Positions 26,501 through 33,433 of a stretch of 64,000 nucleotides of DNA are shown here, piece after piece. Position numbers and translations under genes: made by a program. The notes below the pieces were generated by a model. It did no database searches, was not told the DNA's origin, and saw nothing but the letters and a program-made list of their open reading frames with translations. Origin of the DNA: Microbacterium sp. Leaf151 (GTDB taxonomy: Bacteria; Actinomycetota; Actinomycetes; Actinomycetales; Microbacteriaceae); contig NZ_LMOR01000001.1 in NCBI RefSeq assembly GCF_001424225.1, positions 129,427 to 193,426 of the forward strand, read 5' to 3'. Positions within the stretch are counted from its first letter, which is position 1. Each line of letters starts with the position of its first letter.

Positions 26501-27069
26501 TCACGCTCGCCTCCCCGCGGGTCACCTACGGCGCCCCCGGCGACGTGACGGTGGCGGTTCGCGGCGAGGGCGGCGCACCCACGGGTGAGGTCGTGCTGAC
26601 GGTCGGCGAGAACGAGATCGCCCGCGGAACGCTGGATGCCGACGGCAACGCCGTCATCGCCCTGCCCGCCGACCTGCCGGTCGGTACGCACACCCTGCGT
26701 GCCACCTACGGCGCCGACGAGACCTTCAAGGGCTCGGCCGGCATCGGTCGCCTCACCGTGTCGCAAGCGCGCTCGACGACCACGGTCGCCGTCTCGCCCA
26801 CGCCGGTCAAGCCCGCCGTGGCGGCTGTCGCCACGGTCCAGGTGGTCTCGTCGACGGGCATCGTCCCGACCGGCGACGCCACGGTGACGATCCGTCGCAA
26901 CAACGCGGTCGTCGCCACCCTCACCGGAACGCTCGGCGCAGACGGCACCGTCCAGGTGACCCTGCCCAAGCTCAGCACGGTGGGCGCCTACCAGGTCCAG
27001 GCGTCCTACACCGGGTCGACCGGCATCGCGAAGAGCAGCGGCAGCACCAGCCTGACCGTCCAGAAGTAA
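23524..27069 (+). CDS. Secreted glucose/sorbosone-dehydrogenase-like propeller with PKD, CBM-like and Ig domains
   Basis: 1181 residues from the ATG at 23524 (AGGAG 12 bases upstream). Signal peptide, then a short His/Asp/Pro-rich stretch with HEGHDHG. Beta-propeller about 75-560 (LAVLPDKRVLHTAR, VYLVYSPRD, LRGKILRIHVEDDG, VMGVRNPFRIEVD, GPDGSMYVLDYGDG), a PKD domain about 565-650 (ATASTDPDGDALTYEWDFDG), a beta domain, a CBM6-like domain about 762-880 (QAEHAIRRQG), then an Ig-like domain and two Big_3-like repeats to the end. The propeller family oxidises sugars with PQQ or acts as sugar-binding scaffold; catalytic residues were not assigned. No wall-anchor motif is visible. Confidence 0.86.
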   Translation: MNSTSRHPAVRARLTAVLAATALGLGAIAAAPAPAFAHEGHDHGTDPVVTDPGGDHGDPTDPGTPDPGDTGDGAGALDWSNYERVLLTKNVGEPIDLAVLPDKRVLHTARNGDVRLTDPATGVTRVTNTLDVYANSEDGLQTVAIDPDFENNGWVYLVYSPRDANGDGVTDTPTGNAPNTLPAGADESYWDQWVGVNRLSRYQWTGDQLDLSTEQVVLDVEVQRGQCCHVGADIGFDADGNLYLSTGDNTPASTPGANGFAPNNDAPGFNPGFDSRRGAGNTNDLRGKILRIHVEDDGSYTIPEGNLFAPGTELTRPEIFVMGVRNPFRIEVDIETNSLSWGDYGPDATKAVAQTAGRGPMGLVEWNAISLDEPQNAGWPYVHADNQAYNDWDFATATPGAFFDPQNLKNESRWNTGLTDLPPAQPATLWYGDNPGDQPWDELVNFGAGSGQGPMGGPVYHYDESNPSTTKLPRHWDGKAFMGEFSQDYIASFTLDWDAFEVTDIEDFLPNAALSSLAQPTHDNPMDMEIGPDGSMYVLDYGDGFFRANPDAGLYRIDYVAGNKSPQARFTATPTSSSQAPLTVQFDATASTDPDGDALTYEWDFDGNGTFDATGATTSYTYTELGNYTARLRVSDAGGRFGLTSRTISVGNQAPEVKVEFPGNGAFFDWGQAIPFKVTTSDAEDGTATDCARVTWTYGLGHDEHAHPEVSGTGCTGVFRTDPNSPEHGPGALLYGAVVVTYSDRGANGLPAATGEATVRLNPKLQQAEHAIRRQGVATYADTDASGGNAIRGLGQGDFLAFDPVNFAGIDGAVVRATGAGEVQLRWGAADAAPFATAKIPGGNGWKDVQVAFDAPEGTGALYVTSRDELAVDSLTMVGDGVGDVTAPTVAHTLAPAAPTGVGGVFNEPVRFSVQAADNGTLASVQYSRDNGATWTNLAANQQYGVTFDQNGTYDLRYRATDTGGNVSELGSVSFTIDLDAPNEPTVDTRTMVTLASPRVTYGAPGDVTVAVRGEGGAPTGEVVLTVGENEIARGTLDADGNAVIALPADLPVGTHTLRATYGADETFKGSAGIGRLTVSQARSTTTVAVSPTPVKPAVAAVATVQVVSSTGIVPTGDATVTIRRNNAVVATLTGTLGADGTVQVTLPKLSTVGAYQVQASYTGSTGIAKSSGSTSLTVQK

Positions 27070-27076
27070 CACCCCG

Positions 27077-27104
27077 GTGGGGGTCGCGCAGCTGCGGCCC
27101 CCAC
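27077..27104 (+). terminator. Hairpin after the propeller/PKD gene
   Basis: GGTGGGGGTCGC and GCGGCCCCCACC pair with one T-G wobble around a 4-nt loop, 8 bp after the stop. Probably a partial terminator before the gene at 27157. Confidence 0.6.
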
Positions 27105-27156
27105 CACACCCTCGGCCGTCCCCGGCATCGGGGCGGACCCACCTCGAAGGAGAGTC

Positions 27157-28185
27157 ATGAGTCACCACCACGACCACGCGCACCCCACGGTGCCGGATCG
27201 GCCCATGAGCCGGCGCACGCTGCTCAAGGCCCTGGCGGCGTCGTCCGTCGCCGTCGGCATCGGCGCCGCCGCAATGCCCACCGCAGCCTCCGCGTCCACC
27301 GCCTTCGGCGCCCGCGCCGCGGCCGCCGCTCCCCCGGTCAGCGCCGGCAAGCGCCTCGTGCCGGTCAACCGCATCGGCATCCAGCTCTTCACCGTCCGCG
27401 ACAAGGTCAGCTCGCTGGGCTTCCGCGCGGTGTTCGAGGAACTCGCGAACATCGGCTACTCGGAGATCGAATTCGCCGGGTACACCCAGGGCCAGGTCGG
27501 CGCGATCACCCCGCAGCAGATCCGTCAGCTGCTCGACGACAACGGCCTGCGCGCGACCGGTGCGCACGTCAACCTGAACCCGAACAACATCGATCAGCAG
27601 CTCGAGATCGCGAACGTGCTCGGCATGCCGCACCTCGGCCAGGGCGGCCCCATCGCCGGCGGCTACGGCGGCCCCATCGCCAAGGACGCCTGGATGCAGG
27701 CCATCGGAACGTGGAACCAGATGGGCGACAAGGGACGAGCCGCGGGCATCAAGCTCTACCTCCACAACCACGCCCAGGAGTGGGGCTACACCACCGACAC
27801 CCAGGAGCGCGTCTACGACCTGTACTGGCAGCATCTGAACCCCGAGACGGTCTTCTTCGAGATGGACGTCTACTGGGCGCACGTCGGAAAGCACCTGTAC
27901 CCGGGCTTCGAGCCGATCGACTACATCAAGCGCGACCCGCGACGCTTCCCGATCCTGCACCTGAAGGACGGGAAGCTGAACCCGAACAGCCCCAACGGCT
28001 ACGACATCGTCGAGTTCGGCGCCGGGAACATCGACTACACGGCGTTCCTGTCGCAGCTGCGCGACCGCGGCCAGCGGTTCGGCATGTTCGAGCAGGACAA
28101 CGCCTCGACGGTGCCGGTCAACCCGGGCAACTCGCTGGCGAACGCCGACCGCAGCTACGACAACATCGCAGCCCTGCGCGGCTGA
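27157..28185 (+). CDS. Tat-exported TIM-barrel sugar isomerase/epimerase-like protein
   Basis: 342 residues; ATG with GGAGA at ideal spacing. A His-rich start (SHHHDHAH) precedes a twin-arginine signal SRRTLLKALAASS and cleavage near ASASTA. The mature part is an AP-endonuclease-2/xylose-isomerase-like TIM barrel: IGIQLFTVRDK, YSEIEFAGY, LYLHNHAQEW, FFEMDVYWAH, FPILHLKDGK, EFGAGNIDY. His, Glu and Asp of the metal site appear intact. Tat export means it folds, perhaps with metal, before secretion. With the neighbouring propeller and DUF1080 proteins it suggests extracellular processing of oxidised sugars. Confidence 0.88.
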   Translation: MSHHHDHAHPTVPDRPMSRRTLLKALAASSVAVGIGAAAMPTAASASTAFGARAAAAAPPVSAGKRLVPVNRIGIQLFTVRDKVSSLGFRAVFEELANIGYSEIEFAGYTQGQVGAITPQQIRQLLDDNGLRATGAHVNLNPNNIDQQLEIANVLGMPHLGQGGPIAGGYGGPIAKDAWMQAIGTWNQMGDKGRAAGIKLYLHNHAQEWGYTTDTQERVYDLYWQHLNPETVFFEMDVYWAHVGKHLYPGFEPIDYIKRDPRRFPILHLKDGKLNPNSPNGYDIVEFGAGNIDYTAFLSQLRDRGQRFGMFEQDNASTVPVNPGNSLANADRSYDNIAALRG

Positions 28186-28202
28186 GCGACGAGGAAGATC
28201 AC

Positions 28203-29474
28203 ATGAACAAGATCACCAAACTCACCACCGTCGGCCTCCTCGTCATCGGGGGCAGCGTCGTCGCCGTCCCCGCGTACGCGGCCGACCTCACCTGCACCGA
28301 CGACCTGGGCAGCCAGACCGTCTCGGGCAACCTGCTGGTCCCCAGCGGCGCGGACTGCGTCCTGGGCGGCGCGACCGTTGAAGGCGACATCGTCGTGGAG
28401 GAGGGCGGCTGGCTGGATGCCACCTCCGTCACCGTCACGGGAGACGTCATCGCCACCGACGCGTACGGTGTGTCGCTCGACGGCACCAGCGTCGAGGGCG
28501 ACATCAGCGCCTACTCGGTCGACACCACGGTGGGCTTCCTCTACGTCAACGACCTGCGCGTCGGCGGATCCGTGGAAGCCGGCGGCATCGACGTCGAGGT
28601 CGTCGACAGCGCCATCACGGGCTCGCTGCTCACGCAGCAGGCGAACTACGTCGACGTCGTGCGCAGCTCGGTCGGCGGCGACGTGTCGATCGACCGCTCC
28701 GGCTGGGGCGTGTCGATGACCGGCGCGATCGTCAAGGGCGATGTCGCCGTCAGCGGCAGCTCCCGCGACGTGCTCATCGGCGCCACCGCCGACGGAGGCA
28801 GCGACGCGTTCGCCAACTCCATCGGCGGCGGCCTGTCGCTGACGGGCAACTCGGCCAACCTGCGCGTGGCGAACACCACCGTGTACGGTGCCCTGGCGCT
28901 CGATGCGAACACCCCCGCCGCCGTGTTCGGTGCCAGCGTCCGCGCCGGCTCGACCACGGGCGACTACACCGGCGAGGCGCCGACCGCGCCGCCCGCCGGC
29001 GACCAGTCGATCGCCGTGACCGTGCCCGCGCAGGGTTCGGGCGAGCTGACGTGGGCGATCGAGGGCACGTCGCGCCTCGTCGACCTCGGAGTGGCCGAGC
29101 AGGAGCTCGACCACTTCCACGCCGAGGGCGAGATCATCCCGATCCGCATCCAGGACACCCGCGCCGGCAACCCCGGATGGTCGCTGACCGCCCAGGTGTC
29201 GGACTTCACCGCCGGTGGCGAGCAGGTGTCGAGCAAGTACCTCGGCTGGACGCCCGAAGTGATCGAGAACGCGGGCGACGCCATCGCCGGCGCTCCCGTC
29301 CCCTCGGGCTTCGACGAGGGTGAGGGCCTGTCCGTCGCCCGCACGCTCGCCTCGGCGAACGAGGGCCACGCCCGCGGTAGCTCGCTCGTGGGCGCCGACC
29401 TGGATCTCAAGCTCCCGCTCGAGACCCCCCGCGGCACCTACACCGCGACCGTGACGCTGACCGCCCTCAGCTGA
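28203..29474 (+). CDS. Secreted beta-solenoid protein with canonical WxL-like domain
   Basis: 423 residues; GAGGAAG before the ATG, 17 bp after the TIM-barrel stop. Signal peptide to about residue 26. Residues 30-260 form repeated short strands (VEGDI, VTGDVI, VEGDIS, VGGSVE, ITGSLL, VGGDVS, VKGDVAV, IGGGLSL), with a G-D/S-V/I pattern typical of a beta-helix. The C-terminal WxL-like domain (about 280-423) has IQDTRAGNPGWSLTAQVSDF (W-S-L near 326), YLGWTP near 348 and closing YTATVTLTALS. The solenoid is a likely adhesion or scaffold part and the WxL part a wall anchor. The next gene is its WxLIP partner. Confidence 0.8.
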   Translation: MNKITKLTTVGLLVIGGSVVAVPAYAADLTCTDDLGSQTVSGNLLVPSGADCVLGGATVEGDIVVEEGGWLDATSVTVTGDVIATDAYGVSLDGTSVEGDISAYSVDTTVGFLYVNDLRVGGSVEAGGIDVEVVDSAITGSLLTQQANYVDVVRSSVGGDVSIDRSGWGVSMTGAIVKGDVAVSGSSRDVLIGATADGGSDAFANSIGGGLSLTGNSANLRVANTTVYGALALDANTPAAVFGASVRAGSTTGDYTGEAPTAPPAGDQSIAVTVPAQGSGELTWAIEGTSRLVDLGVAEQELDHFHAEGEIIPIRIQDTRAGNPGWSLTAQVSDFTAGGEQVSSKYLGWTPEVIENAGDAIAGAPVPSGFDEGEGLSVARTLASANEGHARGSSLVGADLDLKLPLETPRGTYTATVTLTALS

Positions 29475-29480
29475 TCCCAC

Positions 29481-29520
29481 CCGCCGGGGTCGCGTTCCTC
29501 ACGGAGCGCGACCCCGGCGG
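29481..29520 (+). terminator. Perfect hairpin between WxL and WxLIP genes
   Basis: CCGCCGGGGTCGCG and CGCGACCCCGGCGG form a 14-bp perfect stem with a 12-nt loop. It occupies the same place as the hairpin at 6998 in the haem locus. Confidence 0.7.
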
Positions 29521-29547
29521 ACCTCCCTCGAACCGAAAGCCACGCCC

Positions 29548-30723
29548 ATGTCCCAGGCGATCACCTCACCCGTCCGTCTTCTCCTCTCCCTTCTCACCGC
29601 TCTCGCCCTTCTGCTGGGCACGCCGATCGCCGCCTCAGCGGCCGCCGCCGAGGACCCCGCCGCTCCTTCCGCCGACACCACGGTGACGTGGAGCGTCAAG
29701 CCCGCCGACACGGCACAGGGTCGCGACCGGCCGAACTACGCCTACGACCTTCAGCCCGGCGGCACCGTGGGCGACGCGCTCTACGTCGCGAACCGCAGCC
29801 CGCAGCCGATCACCCTCTCGGTGTACGCGGCAGACGGCTTCCTCACCGAGGACGGCTCGCTCGACATCCTCGCCGGCGGCGTGGCATCCACCGACCTGGG
29901 CAGCTGGGTGCGGGTCGAGACCCCCGAGCTGACCCTCGACAGCGGCGCGAGCGCCGAGGTCCCCTTCACCGTCACCGTGCCCGCCGACGCTCCCCCGGGC
30001 GACTACGCCGCGGGCGTCGTGGCATCCATGCGCGTCACCGCCGACAACGGCACGATCACCGAGCGACGCCTCGGCTCGCGCGTGCACCTGCGCGTGCAGG
30101 GCGACCTCGCGCCGGCGCTGACCGTGGGCGACATCGCCGTCGACTACCACGGCACGGCCAGCCCGATCGAGTCGGGCTCGGCGACCGTCACCTACACCCT
30201 CACCAATACGGGCAACACGCGCCTCGACCCCGCCGTCCAGGTCGCCCTGGGCGGCCCCTTCGGTCTCGCTGGTGTGACCGCCGCCGATGACGCCCCCGAA
30301 CTGCTGCCCGGGAGCTCTCTCCAGCGCACCGTCGAGGTCGCGGGCGTGGTGCCGCTGGTCCTCCTCGCCGCCGACGTGACCGCGACCTCGCAGGTCGTCT
30401 CGCGCACGCTCGCCGGAGCCGAGCCCTCGGCCCTGGACCCTCTCGTGTCGGAGGGATCGGCAGCCACGGCCGCGGTGCCATGGACGGCGTTGGCGATCCT
30501 CCTCGTGCTGGCATTGTTCGTCGTCTGGCGCATCGTCGCCGCACGCCGCCGCAAGGCCGCCCACGCCCGCGAGCTCGCCGCCGCGGTGGCCGCGGCTCGG
30601 GCCGATGCGTCTCCCGCCACTGCCGGCGCGGGCGACGCCGGCGTGCCCGTCGCCGCCGGCGCGGCCGCCGCACCCGCGGACTCCCCCAGCACCGCGACCC
30701 GCGCCTCGCGCCCGTCGCCCTGA
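29548..30723 (+). CDS. WxLIP-type (DUF916-like) membrane-anchored protein, second copy
   Basis: 391 residues; ATG at 29548. Signal peptide to about residue 32, WxLIP domain (about 45-170; VTWSVKPADTAQG, YDLQPGG, PITLSVYAADGF, LDSGASAEVPFTV, PGDYAAGV), a second beta domain with NTGNTRLDP, one membrane helix about 312-335 and an Arg/Ala-rich cytoplasmic tail about 55 residues long. It parallels the 7055 product throughout, except for the longer tail. It should hold the solenoid WxL protein, and perhaps the small one from 17715, at the cell wall. Confidence 0.8.
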   Translation: MSQAITSPVRLLLSLLTALALLLGTPIAASAAAAEDPAAPSADTTVTWSVKPADTAQGRDRPNYAYDLQPGGTVGDALYVANRSPQPITLSVYAADGFLTEDGSLDILAGGVASTDLGSWVRVETPELTLDSGASAEVPFTVTVPADAPPGDYAAGVVASMRVTADNGTITERRLGSRVHLRVQGDLAPALTVGDIAVDYHGTASPIESGSATVTYTLTNTGNTRLDPAVQVALGGPFGLAGVTAADDAPELLPGSSLQRTVEVAGVVPLVLLAADVTATSQVVSRTLAGAEPSALDPLVSEGSAATAAVPWTALAILLVLALFVVWRIVAARRRKAAHARELAAAVAAARADASPATAGAGDAGVPVAAGAAAAPADSPSTATRASRPSP

Positions 30724-30726
30724 GAC

Positions 30727-30765
30727 CACCCGCGGCGCGCGGAGGGACACCTCGCGCCGCGGGTG
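30727..30765 (+). terminator. Terminator hairpin after second WxLIP gene
   Basis: CACCCGCGGCGCG and CGCGCCGCGGGTG form a 13-bp perfect stem. A second hairpin at about 30774-30806 (GACGCCCG... CGGGCGTC) follows directly, so read-through should be low. Confidence 0.75.
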
Positions 30766-30943
30766 ATGACAAAGACGCCCGTCGTGCTTCCGGCACGGCG
30801 GGCGTCGTCGTGTCCGTGGGCGATGGGCGGACGCGCTCCGGCTCTCCCGGTGTCGTGCGGCGGCGGGGCCGGCTCCGACACGCGGCGTCGGCATGACCGC
30901 CACGGGCGTGCCACCCGAACCGGCTCAGTCTCTCCCGGGAACG

Positions 30944-30972
30944 TTGCCTCGTTGTCTCGCAAGCCATATGAT
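30944..30972 (+). promoter_or_regulatory. Promoter of the acid-sugar operon
   Basis: TTGCCT, a 17-bp spacer and TATGAT; a good sigma-70-like match about 47 bp before the start at 31019. Confidence 0.65.
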
Positions 30973-30982
30973 GGCTGACACC

Positions 30983-30998
30983 TGACCACTGACGGTCA
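30983..30998. promoter_or_regulatory. Candidate GntR operator
   Basis: TGACCACTGACGGTCA has 5-bp arms (TGACC/GGTCA) around 6 bp. It starts about where transcription should begin, well placed for repression by the GntR protein encoded at 34944. Confidence 0.5.
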
Positions 30999-31018
30999 AT
31001 CCACGAAGGAGTGAGACG

Positions 31019-32452
31019 ATGAACGAAGCACAGGCCCTCCGCGGCTTCCCCGCCGACCGGTCGGTTGCCGCCGCCGACGTGCGCTCGGCCTCCCAGGCAC
31101 TCGGCTCCCGCCTCGTGGTGCTGGACGACGACCCGACAGGGACGCAGTCGGTCGCCGATCTCCCCGTGCTGACGCGCTGGGCCACCGAAGACTTCGGCGC
31201 GGTCTTCGCCACCGACGCCCCGGCCGTCTACGTATTGACGAACGCCCGCAGCCTGGGCGAAGACGATGCCCGGGCCCGCAACCTCGAGGTAGCGCTGAAC
31301 GCCCTCTCCGCCGCCGCCGACGCGGGCATCGATGTCGAGTTCGTCAGCCGCGGCGACTCCACCCTGCGCGGCCACTTCCCCCTCGAGCCCGACAGCCTCG
31401 CCGACGCGATCGTCGCGGCCGGGGGCCGCGCGGTCGACGGCGTCCTGATCGTGCCCGCCTTCCCCGACGCGGGCCGGGTCACCATCGGCGGCGTCCACTA
31501 CATGCGCGACGGCGATGACCTGCAGCCGATCGGTGAGACCGAGTTCGCCCGCGATGCGACCTTCGGGTACCGCAGCTCCGAGCTCGCAGCCTGGGTCGAC
31601 GAGAAGTCCGGCGGCCGGTATCCCGCCGACTCGGTCATCGTGGTCGACCTCGCCGTCATCCGCTCCGGCGCCGACGCGGTGGCCGACGCGATCCAGGATG
31701 CCGTGGACCGCACGCCCATCGTGTGCGACGTCGTGACCGAAGACGATCTGCGGCTCATCTCGCTCGGTCTGATCGAGGCGCGTCGGCGCGGCAAGACGCT
31801 GCTCTCGCGCGTCGGCCCGCCCTTCGTCCGCGCCCGCATCGGCGCCGAGCGCCGCGACCCTCTCACCGCCGCGGAGATCTTCCCCGACGGCGGTGCCGAC
31901 CGCGGCGGACTGATCGTCGTCGGATCGCACGTCGCGGTGACCACCCGGCAGCTTTCCCGGCTGCGCGAGCGCACCCCCCACCTGACCGATATCGAGATCG
32001 ACGTCGCGCGGGTGCTCGACCCCGCCGACGCGCCCGTCTATCTGCACGGCATCGCCGACAGGGTCGTCCGTGAGCTCGAGGCGGGCGACGTCGTCGTGAG
32101 CACGACCCGCACCGTGACCACGGCCGCCACCGCCGACGACAGCCTCCACATCGCCCGCACCGTGTCGGCCGCCGTCGTCGACGTGGTGAAGGAGGTCACC
32201 GCCCGCACCCGTCCGCGCTTCGTCGTGGCGAAGGGCGGCATCACCTCCAGCGACGTCGCCGCCCACGGGCTCTCCATGCACCGCGCGACCGTCCGCGGAC
32301 CCATGCTGCCCGGGATCATCTCGCTGTGGGAGCCGACAGACGGCCCGGCCGCCGGCATCCCGTACGTCGTCTTCGCCGGCAACGTGGGCGACGACGACGC
32401 CCTCGCCCACGTCGTGTCCACCCTCACCCGCGCGGCCGCGACCAGCAGCTGA
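31019..32452 (+). CDS. Four-carbon acid sugar kinase family protein (DUF1537)
   Basis: 477 residues; AAGGAG at good spacing. N-terminal sugar-binding domain opens LVVLDDDPTGTQSV, with VLTNARSL and VSRGDSTLRGHFPLE; the C-terminal nucleotide-binding domain holds VVGSHVAVTTRQL, VVAKGGITSSDVA and FAGNVGDDDAL. These are the OtnK/DtnK kinase signatures. OtnK phosphorylates 2- or 3-oxo-tetronate with ATP in threonate and erythronate catabolism. Here it leads an operon with a beta-hydroxyacid dehydrogenase and GntP permease, which supports such a pathway. Which stereoisomer is used cannot be told from sequence. Confidence 0.9.
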   Translation: MNEAQALRGFPADRSVAAADVRSASQALGSRLVVLDDDPTGTQSVADLPVLTRWATEDFGAVFATDAPAVYVLTNARSLGEDDARARNLEVALNALSAAADAGIDVEFVSRGDSTLRGHFPLEPDSLADAIVAAGGRAVDGVLIVPAFPDAGRVTIGGVHYMRDGDDLQPIGETEFARDATFGYRSSELAAWVDEKSGGRYPADSVIVVDLAVIRSGADAVADAIQDAVDRTPIVCDVVTEDDLRLISLGLIEARRRGKTLLSRVGPPFVRARIGAERRDPLTAAEIFPDGGADRGGLIVVGSHVAVTTRQLSRLRERTPHLTDIEIDVARVLDPADAPVYLHGIADRVVRELEAGDVVVSTTRTVTTAATADDSLHIARTVSAAVVDVVKEVTARTRPRFVVAKGGITSSDVAAHGLSMHRATVRGPMLPGIISLWEPTDGPAAGIPYVVFAGNVGDDDALAHVVSTLTRAAATSS

Positions 32453-32498
32453 CCCCCGACCTCGACCCCTCAACCCCGCAAGCGAAGGAGCTTTCCAC

Positions 32499-33398
32499 AT
32501 GACCACCGACTACACCGTCACCGTTCTGGGCCTGGGCGCCATGGGGCTGCCCATGGCCACCCGGCTGGCCACGGGCCTCACCGTCCACGGCTTCGACATC
32601 GCCCCCACCCGCCTCGCCCTCGCCGAGGAGCAGGGGGTCACGCCGTTCCCGTCCGCACGGGATGCCGTCGCCGACGCCGACGCGGTGCTGCTCGCCGTGC
32701 GCGACCAGTACCAGCTCGACGACGTGCTCTTCGGCGAGTCCGGCATCGCGACCGCGCTCCGACCGGGCTCCGTGGTCATCCTCACCAGCACCGTCGGCAC
32801 CGCCGGCATCCGCCCGGTGGCCGAGCGCCTCGCCGCGTCCGACATCGACCTCGTCGACGCGCCGCTGTCGGGCGGACCCGTGCGGGCAGGTCACGGCGAC
32901 CTGCTCATCGTCGTGGGCGCCTCCCCCGGCGCGCGCGACAAGGCGGCGCCCGTGCTGGAACTCCTGGCATCCACCCTCACCGTCGTCGGCGACAACGCCG
33001 GGGACGGCCAGGCGCTGAAGACCGTGAACCAGCTGCTCTGCGGCGTGCACATCGCCGCCGCCGCCGAGGCGCTGGCCCTCGCCGACGCGCTGGGCCTCGA
33101 TCCCGAGAAAACCCTCGAGGCGCTCATGGGCGGTGCGGCAGCGTCGTTCATGCTCGGTAACCGTGGACCCCGCATGCTGCAGGCCTACGACGACGAGGGC
33201 GCCGAGGTGCTCAGCGCACTCGACATCTTCGTCAAGGACATGGGCATCGTCGGTGACGCCGCGCGGCGCGTCGGGCTCCCCACCCCGGTCGCCGCCGCCG
33301 CCGAGCAGCTCTACCTCAGCGGTCGCTCTCAGGGCCTCGGGTCGCACGACGACTCCGCCGTGATCCGCGCGGTCGCCCCCGTCCGTCGCCACGGCTGA
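32499..33398 (+). CDS. Beta-hydroxyacid dehydrogenase (threonate/hydroxyisobutyrate type)
   Basis: 299 residues; GAAGGAG upstream. Rossmann fold VLGLGAMGLPMATRLA at the N-terminus, the substrate motif DAPLSGGPVRAGHGDL near residue 127 and the catalytic-lysine segment KTVNQLLCGVHIAAAAEAL near 174. The family oxidises 3-hydroxy acids with NAD(P). LtnD-type members in OtnK operons convert L-threonate to 2-oxo-tetronate, the substrate of the kinase encoded upstream; this is the likeliest role. 46 bp separate it from the kinase gene. Confidence 0.9.
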   Translation: MTTDYTVTVLGLGAMGLPMATRLATGLTVHGFDIAPTRLALAEEQGVTPFPSARDAVADADAVLLAVRDQYQLDDVLFGESGIATALRPGSVVILTSTVGTAGIRPVAERLAASDIDLVDAPLSGGPVRAGHGDLLIVVGASPGARDKAAPVLELLASTLTVVGDNAGDGQALKTVNQLLCGVHIAAAAEALALADALGLDPEKTLEALMGGAAASFMLGNRGPRMLQAYDDEGAEVLSALDIFVKDMGIVGDAARRVGLPTPVAAAAEQLYLSGRSQGLGSHDDSAVIRAVAPVRRHG

Positions 33399-33433
33399 CA
33401 CCGCACCCCTCAGGAATCGAAGGAGATCCCGAC

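Noticed and set aside
24418-27960. Minus-strand open frame of 1180 codons
   Set aside because: Antisense to the propeller/PKD and TIM-barrel genes, whose domains, signal peptides and ribosome sites are clear. The frame has no recognisable fold.
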